The notes: generated from the sequence alone by a model not told the origin. Counted from the first letter of the stretch, positions 1-7,972 are shown. The stretch: DNA of 20,667 nucleotides from an uncultured Collinsella sp. (GCA_900538305.1 UPXY01000026.1:1-20667); one strand, 5' to 3'. Made by a program: numbers and translations.

Positions 1-19
1 TCTGGCTGGACTAGGACGC

Positions 20-43
20 GTGTTCCATCCGGACACACTTTTT
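20..43 (+). terminator. Possible rho-independent terminator of a gene left of the window
   Basis: A short hairpin is visible: GTGTTCC at 20-26 pairs with GGA plus ACAC at 31-38 (one bulged C) across a 4-nt loop. It is followed directly by five T at 39-43. The stem is short and imperfect. If real, it would end plus-strand transcription entering from outside the window. Confidence 0.3.
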
Positions 44-57
44 GTCCTATAAGCCGG

Positions 58-123
58 TTTTTAACATTCGCGCAGAAAAGTGCCCCCGAGCAGAAAGCCT
101 GCTCGGGGGCGCAATGTTAAAAA
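58..123 (-). terminator. Nested inverted-repeat terminator after the FtsX-like exporter operon
   Basis: The inner stem is perfect over 12 bp (GCCCCCGAGCAG at 82-93, CTGCTCGGGGGC at 99-110) with a 5-nt loop. An outer pair of 11-bp arms (TTTTTAACATT at 58-68, AATGTTAAAAA at 113-123) encloses it. Read on the minus strand, the stem is followed by CACTTTTCT and then the T/A-rich outer arm, about 40 bp past the permease stop codon. The A/T tracts on both sides suggest it can act in both directions. A small palindrome (ACCCCTGGGGT) lies between it and the stop codon. Confidence 0.75.
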
Positions 124-149
124 ACCCCTGGGGTAATTTTACACCCGGG

Positions 150-3100
150 TTATTCGACGCTCTTGAGCGCTTCGATCATGTCGATGCGATTGAGCGTGCG
201 GTTCGTGATGAGGTTCACGGCGAGCGCGAACACGAGCGGGAGTACCGCCGCGAACACGTAGCTCAAGGGCGTGACCACCGTCAGGAAGCTGATCGACGGC
301 ATCTTGAGCGCGTGGAGCAGCATGTCGCCCAGCACGTATCCAAGTGGCAGGCCGCACACGATCCCGATCATCGTGAGGATGATCGTTTCCTTGTTCACAT
401 AGTGGTGCACCTCGCGCGGGCGGAAGCCGAGCACCTTGATGGTCGCCAGTTCGCGTTCGCGTTCGGAGATGTTCGTTGTGGAGAGCGTGAACAGCACGGC
501 GAATGCGAGCGCCGCCGCCATGCCGAGTACGATGGCCACGATAGCGTTGATGAGCATGAATGATTTCGAGAAGTCCTCGGCGAGCTCGTCGGTGCTCGTC
601 ACCGAGAGGAAGCGTGAATCGTCCGTGAGCTCTTCGGTGAGCGAGGCTTCGGCATCGTCGCCAGTACAGCGCACGAGCACGCCGTTTGCCTGGAACGCGC
701 CGGCATCATCGAGGGCGCTCGCGCGGTCGCCGAACGCCTCGAGGTAGGCGCTCTGTGTCATATACACGTAATTGCCCAGGTAATTCCGGGCGATGCGCGC
801 AACATCGATCTCCGCCTGCTCGAGGTGCGAATCCTGGAGCTCGACGGTGTCCTTGGCAGAGAAGCTCAATACCTCGGAAGCGTTCTGCGTTATGACCGCG
901 CCGTGTTTGGGCACATCGACGCTCGCGTTCGTATCGAGGTCGGTGATGCTCACAAAGCGGGAGAAGCGGTCGGAGCGGGCGTAGTCATCGGGAATGACGA
1001 TGAGCTGCACGCTTTCCTCGCTGCCGTTGTATTTGAGCGTCGTGGTGTCGATGTAGATGGAAACGACTTCGTCCACGCGATCATCTTCGGCGAGCTCGGC
1101 TATGGCATCGTTGTGGTCATCCGGCTCCATGGCAGCGAGGATGCTGTAATGTGCGATGCGTTCGTACTGTTCGGGCACGAGCTCGGCTACGGAGTCTTTG
1201 ATAGCAAAGCCGCACACGATGAGCGCCGTGCAGCCGAGGATGCCCGCAACCGTCATGAAGAAGCGCCGCTTGTAGCGGAAGAGATTGCGTGCCGTGACCT
1301 TGTTCAGGAACGAGAGGCGACTCCACACGGCAGGAATATGCTCGAGGAAGATGCGCGAGCCAGACTTCGGCGCCTTGGGGCGCATGAGCTCGGCGGGCGT
1401 GCGGCGAACCTCGGAGCGGCAGGCGAGGTAGGCCGTGCCGCCGATCGCGACGATGAAGATCGCCATACCGCCGAAGCCGTAGAGCGGCTCGAATGAGAAA
1501 CTGTAGCTCGGCAGCAGGTACATGATGTCGAAGATGGTGAAGAGGAATGCCGGCAGCGCGATGAAACCCAGGAAGAGGCCGAGTAGGCAACCGGAGATGC
1601 AGGCAGCAAGCGCGTAGGTGAGGTACTTGGCGAAGATCTCGCCGTTGCGATACCCGAGCGCCTTGTACGTGCCAATAAGCCCGCGTTCCTCCTCGACGAG
1701 GCGCGTGATCGTGGTGAGGGAAACGAGCGCCGCCACCACGAGGAAGACGATGGGGAAGAGTGTGCCGATGGCCTCGATCGAATCGGCATCGCTCGAGATC
1801 GATGAATAGCTCGAGAGCGACGACCGCGTTTGCACGTACCACGTGGCAGCATCGATGTCGTCGATTTCTGCCTGGGCATCGGCGAGTTCAGCCTCCGCCT
1901 CTGCGAACTGCTCGTCTGCCTCTGTGCGTCCGTCCTGCCATTCTGCAAGGCCGTCCTGGTATTCCGCCATGCCGTCTTCGTATTCCGCACGTCCGCGATC
2001 GAGCTCTGCTTGGGCGTCGATAAGTGCTTGACGTGCGGCGGGAAGGCTCGCGGCGCCCGCTTCGAGCTCGGCGTAACCGCGGTCGATTTCTGCCTGTGCG
2101 CTCGCAAATGTCGCCCTCACCTGGGAACGCGTCGAATTAAGCTCAGCCTGTCCGGTTTCGAGCCGGGCTTCTCCTGCTTCCAGCTCGGCGCGCGAGGCTT
2201 CGAGCTCCTCGCGGCTCTGGGCGAGTGCCGCCTTGCCATCGATGAGCTTGGTAAGCCCGTTTACCGCCTCTTCCAGCTGTTCAACGGTTATGCCGAACGT
2301 CGCCATCATGCGCTCGATGAACGTATAGGACTGCGTTGCCCTGGTGAGCTCGGCTTTTGCCTCTTCGAGCTTGCCTTCAGCCTCTTTGATTTCCTCTGTC
2401 TTCGTGGCGAGGTCGTTCGTGACGGTTTCCAGGCGTGCTTCCGCGGTATTCAGCTCGTTGCGAGCGTCTTCCAGGTTCAGAAGAACTTGCTGGTACTCCT
2501 CATCGCTGGTTACGCCCTCACCTAAGGACGCCTCGAGCTCTGCCTTGCGGGCCTCAAGGCCTTCAACGGTATTCGTAAGCTCGGGAATAGTGGTCTGCTC
2601 GAGGGTGTCTTTCTCGGTTTGCAGCTCGACGCGTTCGCCATCGAGTGCATTGTAGGCATCTTGAAGCTCGTCGACGCTCTGTTGGGCAGCAGTTAGCGCA
2701 TCGCGGGCGTCGAACACGATGTTTGCATATGGCTCGATTGCCGCATAGGCCTCTTCGGCAGTGGAAACCTCTTCTGTGGGGCCGCCGGGGATCTTCGAGA
2801 TCATGCTGTTGACCTGCTCGACGGCCTTTTGTTCTTCTTCGGCGATGAGTTGCTCGTTTGCTTCAAGCTCCGCTTCGCCCGCTTCGAGCTGCTCGCGTCC
2901 AGCCGCTAGCGTCGCGCGATATTCGTCAATCTCTGCCTGCGCACTGGCGAAGCCAGCTTCTGCCGTTGCGCGCAGCGCATCGAGATCCTCTTGGCTTGCA
3001 GCAAGCTGGGCGCGTCCCTCGGCGATTTCAGCCTCGCCCGCATTGAGCTCCGTCCAGCCATCGTCGATCTCGGCCTGCCCGCTTATGAGCTCCTCGAGCG

Positions 3101-3992
3101 CATCCCCAAGCTGACGCGCCGCATCTTCAAGTTCCGCCCAGCCCTCGGCAAGCTCGGCCTCGGCATCGGCACGCTCCGCCTCGAATTCCGCGCGCGCGTC
3201 GTCGAGCTCTGCCTGCGCCTCGCCCTTGACGGCTGCCGTACGCGCTGCCTCGCGGTCGGCGCGAATCTCATCCTCGATGCGATCAGTCACCTTACGGACA
3301 TGCTCCGTATACTCGTCGGAGTATGCGGCGAGTTCGTCCGCACCCTCCACGGTGAGGTACGCGACGGTGTACGCATCGCCCTCGACGGCGTCCGGCGTCA
3401 CGAAGAACGTGTAGTCGGAGCTCGAGCTCGAGCGGAACGAGAGCTCAGGGTTGCTCACGTCCATGGCGTCGACCACGATTCCGCAGATGCGGTAGGGGTG
3501 ACGGGCAAACACCGCCTCGTCTTCGTTTTCGGCTTCAGAGATCTCGACCGTGTCGCCGATCTTAAGCCCGCTCGCGTCGATGAACTTCTGCGTGACCGCG
3601 ACCTCGTCGGCCGTCTCGGGCAGTTCGCCGTCAACAACGTAGGGCATGTTCAGCCCCCGCGCGGAAAGCGCTTTCACCTCGACGGATGCACGGGCACCTT
3701 CGACGTCGGTGTAGGTTGTCTCCGTCCATCCACCCTCGGCTGCCTCGACGCCTTCAACCGAGGCGAGTGCGGCGATGTCGTCATCGTCCAGGCCAAGCGT
3801 CGAGAGCACCTGCAGGTCGAAGAGGCGTTGGGTGTCGAAGAACGAATCTGCCGCGTTGCGCAGGTCGGTACAGGCGGCGCGCAGTCCGCAGAACATGGCG
3901 ACGCCGAGTGCGCAGATCACGGCGATCGAGACGAAGCGCTTAAGATTGCCTCGTATGGTGCGCGTTATGTCCTTCCGAAACGCCCCGGTCAT
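150..3992 (-). CDS. FtsX-like ABC transporter permease with a giant coiled-coil extracytoplasmic domain
   Basis: This 1280-residue membrane protein is the permease partner of the ATPase just upstream. TM1 lies near residues 20-38, followed by a MacB-like extracytoplasmic part. Residues about 245-714 are dominated by Ala/Glu/Leu-rich heptads (repeated AELEAGE-type units) predicted to form a long coiled coil, broken near 390-430 and 549-582. A first FtsX core (three TMs, about 740-870) follows, then a second TM near 905-930, a second extracytoplasmic domain, and a last FtsX core from about 1145 to the end. Typical MacB/FtsX permeases have 400-800 residues, so the coil accounts for the excess. 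MacB-family systems move lipids, peptides or drugs or transmit mechanical signals across the membrane; the substrate here is unknown. The start lies 12 nt after the ATPase stop, behind a weak GGGACGG SD. The operon ends at the terminator near 58-123. Confidence 0.88.
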   Translation of the reverse strand: MTGAFRKDITRTIRGNLKRFVSIAVICALGVAMFCGLRAACTDLRNAADSFFDTQRLFDLQVLSTLGLDDDDIAALASVEGVEAAEGGWTETTYTDVEGARASVEVKALSARGLNMPYVVDGELPETADEVAVTQKFIDASGLKIGDTVEISEAENEDEAVFARHPYRICGIVVDAMDVSNPELSFRSSSSSDYTFFVTPDAVEGDAYTVAYLTVEGADELAAYSDEYTEHVRKVTDRIEDEIRADREAARTAAVKGEAQAELDDARAEFEAERADAEAELAEGWAELEDAARQLGDALEELISGQAEIDDGWTELNAGEAEIAEGRAQLAASQEDLDALRATAEAGFASAQAEIDEYRATLAAGREQLEAGEAELEANEQLIAEEEQKAVEQVNSMISKIPGGPTEEVSTAEEAYAAIEPYANIVFDARDALTAAQQSVDELQDAYNALDGERVELQTEKDTLEQTTIPELTNTVEGLEARKAELEASLGEGVTSDEEYQQVLLNLEDARNELNTAEARLETVTNDLATKTEEIKEAEGKLEEAKAELTRATQSYTFIERMMATFGITVEQLEEAVNGLTKLIDGKAALAQSREELEASRAELEAGEARLETGQAELNSTRSQVRATFASAQAEIDRGYAELEAGAASLPAARQALIDAQAELDRGRAEYEDGMAEYQDGLAEWQDGRTEADEQFAEAEAELADAQAEIDDIDAATWYVQTRSSLSSYSSISSDADSIEAIGTLFPIVFLVVAALVSLTTITRLVEEERGLIGTYKALGYRNGEIFAKYLTYALAACISGCLLGLFLGFIALPAFLFTIFDIMYLLPSYSFSFEPLYGFGGMAIFIVAIGGTAYLACRSEVRRTPAELMRPKAPKSGSRIFLEHIPAVWSRLSFLNKVTARNLFRYKRRFFMTVAGILGCTALIVCGFAIKDSVAELVPEQYERIAHYSILAAMEPDDHNDAIAELAEDDRVDEVVSIYIDTTTLKYNGSEESVQLIVIPDDYARSDRFSRFVSITDLDTNASVDVPKHGAVITQNASEVLSFSAKDTVELQDSHLEQAEIDVARIARNYLGNYVYMTQSAYLEAFGDRASALDDAGAFQANGVLVRCTGDDAEASLTEELTDDSRFLSVTSTDELAEDFSKSFMLINAIVAIVLGMAAALAFAVLFTLSTTNISERERELATIKVLGFRPREVHHYVNKETIILTMIGIVCGLPLGYVLGDMLLHALKMPSISFLTVVTPLSYVFAAVLPLVFALAVNLITNRTLNRIDMIEALKSVE

Positions 3993-4004
3993 GATGTGCC
4001 GTCC

Positions 4005-4706
4005 CTACCATTCGATCTCTGCGATGGGTTTCGGCGCGGGGTTGAGTGACATCTCGGTCACTTTGCCGCTCTTGAAGCGGATGAGGCGATCTGCCATGGG
4101 CGCGAGCGCGGAGTTGTGGGTGATGATGATGACGGTGATGCCATCTTTGCGGCACGTGTCCTGCAGGAGCTGCAGAATCTGCTTGCCGGTTTGGTAGTCG
4201 AGGGCGCCCGTGGGCTCGTCGCACAGAAGGAGCTTGGGGTTCTTCGCGATGGCGCGCGCGATGGAGACGCGCTGCTGCTCGCCGCCAGAGAGCTGGGCGG
4301 GGAAGTTATCGAGGCGCTCGGCGAGCCCTACCTTCTCGAGTGATTCTCGGGCATCGAGTGCGTCCGGGCATACCTGCGCCGCGAGCTCTACGTTTTCGAG
4401 TGCGGTGAGGTTCGGCACGAGATTGTAGAACTGGAACACGAAGCCCACGTCGGTTCGGCGGTATTCAACGAGTTCACGCTCGGTGGCATGGGTGATGTCG
4501 TTGCCGTCGACGAGCACCTCGCCCGAGGTCGCCGTGTCCATGCCGCCCAGGATATTGAGTGCAGTGGTCTTGCCCGCGCCGGATGCTCCCAGGATGACCG
4601 CGAGCTCGCCGCGTTCGACCTCGAACGTCGCCCCGTCGAGTGCGTGGATGAGCGTCTCGCCGGACCCGTATGCCTTGATGACGTCGTTGAACTCGATGTA
4701 TGCCAT
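4005..4706 (-). CDS. ABC transporter ATP-binding protein, MacB/LolD type
   Basis: This 233-residue nucleotide-binding subunit should power the FtsX-like permease encoded 12 nt downstream. Walker A GASGAGKT is at residues 40-47, the Q-loop glutamine at 92 (FQFYN), the signature LSGGEQQR at 139-146, Walker B LLLCDE at 159-164, then the D-loop and an H-loop histidine in ITHN. All catalytic elements look intact. The frame stays open upstream to 4754, but MAYIEFNDV is the normal start of this family, so the start at 4706 is preferred over the longer form. A TetR-type regulator is transcribed divergently from 4926, which suggests regulation at this shared 219-bp intergenic region. Such two-gene exporters often handle antimicrobial peptides or lipids, but nothing here fixes the substrate. 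Confidence 0.9.
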   Translation of the reverse strand: MAYIEFNDVIKAYGSGETLIHALDGATFEVERGELAVILGASGAGKTTALNILGGMDTATSGEVLVDGNDITHATERELVEYRRTDVGFVFQFYNLVPNLTALENVELAAQVCPDALDARESLEKVGLAERLDNFPAQLSGGEQQRVSIARAIAKNPKLLLCDEPTGALDYQTGKQILQLLQDTCRKDGITVIIITHNSALAPMADRLIRFKSGKVTEMSLNPAPKPIAEIEW

Positions 4707-4757
4707 ACGTCGCACCGATTCTGTATTCCGAGCCGCGTTGGCGCGCGGCATCATTAC

Positions 4758-4785
4758 TCGACAGCGTGTTGTCTAGTAGTATAGT
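4758..4785 (+). promoter_or_regulatory. Candidate promoter and operator between the TetR gene and the exporter operon
   Basis: A near-consensus sigma-70-type promoter reads plus-ward: TCGACA at 4758-4763, a 16-nt spacer, and TATAGT at 4780-4785. Initiation would fall near 4792, giving the tetR-like gene a leader of about 130 nt. A small dyad, GACA-N6-TGTC at 4760-4773, overlaps the -35 box and could be part of a repressor site. A second dyad, TCGAG-N5-CTCGA, is at 4803-4817. On the minus strand a TATACT overlaps the same place, so divergent promoters may compete. Transcript ends were not determined. Confidence 0.4.
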
Positions 4786-4925
4786 GAGGACGCGGGAGGG
4801 GTTCGAGATGCGCTCGACACCCATAGACGAATTGTCGACCGCGCGATACCGGCGTCATGCGACGGCGGTGCCTGGCGCATCTGCCACAGGACACCCGGTA
4901 ATGTCATCGAGCGCAAGGAGGGCAC

Positions 4926-5498
4926 ATGAACAGGCAGCCGCAGGTCACCGAGCAAACGCGCGCCCATCTCATGCAGGCATTCTGGGAGCTCTACCTCGAA
5001 AAGCCCATCGACAAGATCACCATTCGCGAGATCACCGACCGTGCGGGGTACAATCGCGCGACGTTCTACCTGCACTATCGCGACGTGTACGACCTCTTCG
5101 AGCAGCTCGAGAACGGTATCCTCACGCAGATCGGCAAGCTCGTGAACGACCGCCTGCTTACGGAGGAGACGCTCGATTTCTCGAACCACATGGGTTTCAT
5201 CGTGCAGCTCGCCGAGCGTTTCAACGGTTTCATGCCGCGCCTGCTGGCGAGCGATCCCTCGTTCGCCGCGCGCCTAAAGGCCATCATCACTCCGCTGCTC
5301 GACCACTTCATCATCCCCGCCGGGACGCTTACCCCCGATGAACAGGACATCATGCGCGAGTTCTACGCGACCGGCCTGTTGAGCGCCATCACGGCATGGA
5401 TGTCTCTGCGCGAGCGCATGCCCATTGACCAGTTCGTCGCGCTCATCGTGCGAACGCTCGCTCCCGGGGCGGATTCCGGTGATGCCCCCGCGCAGTGA
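4926..5498 (+). CDS. TetR/AcrR family transcriptional regulator
   Basis: This 190-residue one-component repressor-type protein has its helix-turn-helix in the first 60 residues. The sequence around residues 33-52 (ITIREITDRAGYNRATFYLH) is a textbook TetR recognition-helix region, followed by YRDVYDLFEQLE. The C-terminal ligand/dimer domain resembles the TetR_C_7-like class found in many Gram-positive regulators (AITAWM near the end). The start is fixed by AAGGAGG at 4916-4922, 3 nt ahead of ATG, although the spacing is short. It is divergent from the ATPase/FtsX operon, the common layout for a local repressor of an exporter. The inducing ligand is unknown. The DUF362 gene lies 70 bp downstream. 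Confidence 0.88.
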   Translation: MNRQPQVTEQTRAHLMQAFWELYLEKPIDKITIREITDRAGYNRATFYLHYRDVYDLFEQLENGILTQIGKLVNDRLLTEETLDFSNHMGFIVQLAERFNGFMPRLLASDPSFAARLKAIITPLLDHFIIPAGTLTPDEQDIMREFYATGLLSAITAWMSLRERMPIDQFVALIVRTLAPGADSGDAPAQ

Positions 5499-5509
5499 GC
5501 GCGCCACGA

Positions 5510-5520
5510 TGCTATACAAT
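5510..5520 (+). promoter_or_regulatory. Candidate extended -10 promoter for the DUF362 gene
   Basis: TGC-TATACA, overlapping TACAAT, occurs at 5510-5520 in the gap between the TetR stop and the DUF362 start. The TGN just upstream of the hexamer fits an extended -10 element, and I see no convincing -35 box. It would give a leader of about 40 nt and let the DUF362 gene be expressed independently of the regulator gene. Confidence 0.4.
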
Positions 5521-5568
5521 GCATTGAGCAGGCACAGGTGGCCGAAAAACCGCGAGAGAGGGGTTTCC

Positions 5569-6756
5569 ATGACAGAGAAGGCGCAGGTTTATTTCACAAA
5601 TTTCCGCAGCTACGGTCATGAGAGCCAGATCGACAAGCTCAAGCGCCTCATCAAGCGCGCGGGCATTGGCCAGATTGATTTCGAGAACAAGTTCGTTGCT
5701 ATCAAGATTCACTTCGGCGAGCTCGGCAACCTCAGCTTCCTGCGCCCCAACTACGCTCGTGCCGTGGCAGACGTGGTGAAGGAGCTTGGCGGCAAACCGT
5801 TCCTCACGGATTGCAACACGCTCTACGTGGGTAGCCGCAAGAACGCACTCGAGCATATCGACTGCGCCTACCAGAACGGCTTCACGCCCTACGCTACCGG
5901 CTGCCACGTGATCATCGCCGACGGTCTCAAAGGTACAGACGAGGCGCTCGTGCCGGTGAAGAACGGCGAGTACGTGAAAGAAGCGAAGATCGGCCAAGCG
6001 CTTATGGACGCGGATATCGTCATCTCGCTCACGCATTTCAAGGGTCACGAACAGGCTGGGTTCGGTGGCTGCATGAAGAATCTCGGCATGGGCGGCGGCA
6101 GCCGCGCGGGCAAGATGGAGCAGCACGCCGCCGGCAAGCCGAACGTCACCACCGAGGCGTGCATCGGATGCCATGCTTGCGAGCGTATCTGCGCGCACGG
6201 CGCCATCTCGTTCGAGCACACCCGCGAGCGCGAGCTGCCGAACGGCCAGACGCGCACCGTGCATGTGGCGAAGATCGACCACAGCCGCTGCGTGGGTTGC
6301 GGGCGCTGCATCGGCGCGTGCAACCAGGACGCTATTGCTCCCGAGTACGACGCCGCCGTCGATGTGCTCAACTGCAAGATCGCCGAGTACACGCAGGCCG
6401 TGGTGCAGGATCGCCCGAATTTCCACATCTCGATCGCCATGGACATCAGCCCCAACTGCGATTGCCATCCCGAGAACGACACGCCCATCGTGCCGGATCT
6501 GGGCATGTTCGCGAGCTTCGACCCAGTGGCGATCGACCAGGCGGCGATCGACATGGCGCTCGCCCAACCGGCGCTGCCGAATACCGAGCTCACGGACATG
6601 CGCGCCAAGCTCGAGGCGGCGGGCGGTATTCCCGAGCACTGCCAGCACGATCACTTCAACATGACGCATCCGGACACGAACTGGCGCTCGTGCATTGAAC
6701 ACGCCGAGAAGATCGGCCTGGGCACGAGCGACTACGAGCTCATCGAGGTGAAGTAG
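5569..6756 (+). CDS. DUF362 domain protein with two ferredoxin-type 4Fe-4S motifs
   Basis: This 395-residue, probably cytoplasmic iron-sulfur protein has a DUF362 fold split around a ferredoxin insert. The N-terminal DUF362 part carries the family motifs IKIHFGELGN and LTDCNTLYVGSRKNA, and then SLTHFKGHEQAGFGGCMKN. Two CxxCxxCxxxC clusters follow, CIGCHACERIC from residue 198 and CVGCGRCIGAC from 241. The C-terminal part resumes DUF362 (ISPNCDCHPENDTP, SFDPVAIDQAAID). DUF362 proteins are assumed to do electron transfer or redox work in anaerobes, but the reaction is not established. MTEKAQVYF is chosen as the start because GAGAGGGG lies just ahead of it; the longer in-frame extension overlaps the TetR gene and looks noncoding. 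It converges with the LuxR-type gene, 40 bp between stops, and no clear terminator is visible between them. Confidence 0.87.
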   Translation: MTEKAQVYFTNFRSYGHESQIDKLKRLIKRAGIGQIDFENKFVAIKIHFGELGNLSFLRPNYARAVADVVKELGGKPFLTDCNTLYVGSRKNALEHIDCAYQNGFTPYATGCHVIIADGLKGTDEALVPVKNGEYVKEAKIGQALMDADIVISLTHFKGHEQAGFGGCMKNLGMGGGSRAGKMEQHAAGKPNVTTEACIGCHACERICAHGAISFEHTRERELPNGQTRTVHVAKIDHSRCVGCGRCIGACNQDAIAPEYDAAVDVLNCKIAEYTQAVVQDRPNFHISIAMDISPNCDCHPENDTPIVPDLGMFASFDPVAIDQAAIDMALAQPALPNTELTDMRAKLEAAGGIPEHCQHDHFNMTHPDTNWRSCIEHAEKIGLGTSDYELIEVK

Positions 6757-6796
6757 GGACTTATCTGACGGACGCTTTGGGTCTGATGCCGTGGTA

Positions 6797-7612
6797 TTAC
6801 CCGCGCCAGTACGCGATGGCGATCTGCGTACGGTTCTTGAGGCGCAATTTCATCAAGATTGAACTGATGTGGTTGCGGACGGTGCCTTCACTCATGTAGG
6901 CGGCGGCTGCGATTTCCCGGTTGTCGAAACCATCGGCGATAAGGCGAGCTACCTCGAATTCGCGGTCGGTGAGGCAGGCGAACGTTGCAGGGCGCGATGG
7001 CGGTTCGTTCTGAGTTCTTTGCGGTTGCCGAGCAGGCTGTTCGTCCAGGGCTGCTAGACGCGCCTCAAGCGAGCGATTTTCATGCAGAAGCTGCTGCGCG
7101 CGATGCATCATGTCATCGCGCGTCCGGTAGAGGGTTTCCTGGCGCGCAAGCATACGATTCGTGCGCATAGAGAGCAAGACGGCGAGCGCGCTGCAAGCGG
7201 CGACTAGGAAACTTTCTGCAAATCCTGTGCCGTGCAGGGGCAACGCCGCTGCGAGCGCGACGGCGGGCACGGCAATGCAGGCCCGCAGCCAGTCCACGCG
7301 GTGCAGCTCGCGCGCCGCATCGTAGCAGGCAAGGGGCAGGAAGAGGAAACCTGTCGGCGAGAAGATGGCGATGACGCCGAGCGCGATGGGGGCGAGCGGC
7401 CGCGTGCGCGTAGGCAGCGCCTCGTTAAGCGCGGCCGCGCTGACTGCGGCGAGTGCAACGACGACATCCGTGGCGCCGATGCCGAGCATGCCGCCATGAG
7501 CCGCGGCCGTCGCTGCCGCCACGTCGGCGGCGCCTGCATCGCCGAGTGCGCGCATCGCAAGCAGAGCGAGGCAGGCGAAGTATATGAAGAGCTTGTCGGT
7601 CGAGCGTTCCAT
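6797..7612 (-). CDS. Membrane-anchored LuxR-type (GerE HTH) transcriptional regulator
   Basis: This 271-residue protein begins with about five hydrophobic segments (roughly residues 8-24, 43-63, 73-97, 108-125 and 131-150). A polar helical linker near 153-195 has heptad character, and the C-terminus is a LuxR HTH (LTDREFEVARLIADGFDNREIA then MSEGTVRNHISSI, about 212-271). No receiver or kinase domain is present, so it looks like a one-component regulator that senses at the membrane and binds DNA from there. LuxR proteins with polytopic N-termini are very common in Coriobacteriia. The divergent neighbour is an ABC-2 exporter operon, a plausible target. No SD is visible before its ATG; a short leader ORF with a strong SD lies just upstream (see 7637-7672). 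Confidence 0.85.
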   Translation of the reverse strand: MERSTDKLFIYFACLALLAMRALGDAGAADVAAATAAAHGGMLGIGATDVVVALAAVSAAALNEALPTRTRPLAPIALGVIAIFSPTGFLFLPLACYDAARELHRVDWLRACIAVPAVALAAALPLHGTGFAESFLVAACSALAVLLSMRTNRMLARQETLYRTRDDMMHRAQQLLHENRSLEARLAALDEQPARQPQRTQNEPPSRPATFACLTDREFEVARLIADGFDNREIAAAAYMSEGTVRNHISSILMKLRLKNRTQIAIAYWRG

Positions 7613-7636
7613 GCGCCGTATGGTATCAGAGGAATG

Positions 7637-7672
7637 TTAGGGGAGCGTCAAGCCGCGAGGCGTGGGACGCAT
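7637..7672 (-). CDS. Possible 11-codon leader peptide upstream of the LuxR-type gene
   Basis: On the minus strand AAAGGAG is followed, after CGAC, by ATG and eleven codons encoding MRPTPRGLTLP, then TAA. The LuxR ATG lies 24 nt beyond that stop in the same frame and has no SD of its own. The SD and start codon of the leader sit in a hairpin: 7-bp arms ATGTCGC/GCGACAT (7671-7677 and 7685-7691), with the SD in the 7-nt loop. This could be an upstream ORF that controls LuxR translation by reinitiation or structure. It is very short, so it could equally be accidental. Confidence 0.35.
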   Translation of the reverse strand: MRPTPRGLTLP

Positions 7673-7753
7673 GTCGCTCCTTTCGCGACATTCCCTTTCC
7701 GAAATGCTCACGTTCCAGCCTTAGTCCGCGCGTGGTTATACGTCCTCTACCAG

Positions 7754-7777
7754 CAAATGTACAACTCATGACATTTG
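7754..7777. promoter_or_regulatory. 24-bp palindromic operator candidate
   Basis: Perfect 7-bp arms CAAATGT (7754-7760) and ACATTTG (7771-7777) are separated by 10 nt. Centre-to-centre spacing is 17 bp, so the half sites do not fall on exactly one helical face. It lies about midway between the divergent LuxR-type and exporter genes, where a dimeric regulator would be expected to bind. The arms are A/T-rich in a GC-rich background, which makes chance less likely. Confidence 0.4.
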
Positions 7778-7972
7778 TCACTGGTGCAATGTGCGCATGT
7801 TCTTCATGATGGGCGCAGGAATTGGGACAAGGTTTTCGCGCATCGACGTTCGCCGGGCTGTCGGGTACATAGCCGACGTGCAACTCGTCGCACGAAAGTC
7901 TGTCTCCAAATGCAGCAAGAGGTAACGTTTTGAACCCGTCCCAAAATGGCTCACGCGGGGGAGGGAGGCGCT

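Larger units (their letters stand above)
7613..7972. other. Divergent regulatory region between the LuxR-type gene and the ABC-2 exporter
   Basis: This 360-bp region has no full-length gene. Nearest the LuxR gene it holds an 11-codon minus-strand leader ORF and its hairpin. At 7754-7777 there is a 24-bp palindrome. Further right, short 7-bp arms TTGGGAC (7823-7829) and GTCCCAA (7938-7944) and a small GTCGG/CCGAC dyad near 7860-7876 could structure the exporter leader, but these may be chance. I could not identify a convincing promoter for either direction. It is less GC-rich than the genes around it. Confidence 0.6.

Noticed and set aside
825..4049. Long plus-strand open frames (for example 825-1496, 1830-2525, 2991-4049) opposite the FtsX-like gene
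   Set aside because: They are antisense to a clearly coding frame with domains and TM segments; their translations have Arg/His-rich shadow composition with no motif or SD support.
4700..5341. A plus-strand frame overlapping the TetR gene
   Set aside because: The TetR frame has a strong SD and HTH; this one is a +1 shadow with Arg/His/Pro-rich composition.
5512..6702. A 396-codon minus-strand frame opposite the DUF362 gene
   Set aside because: The plus strand carries intact DUF362 and 4Fe-4S motifs; the antisense frame is an Ala/Arg/His-rich GC artefact.
7884..7896. CTCGTCGCACGAA resembles the start of the hairpin-repeat arm and matches part of 11776-11787
   Set aside because: Only about 12 bases match and no second arm is present; probably chance or too degraded to call.
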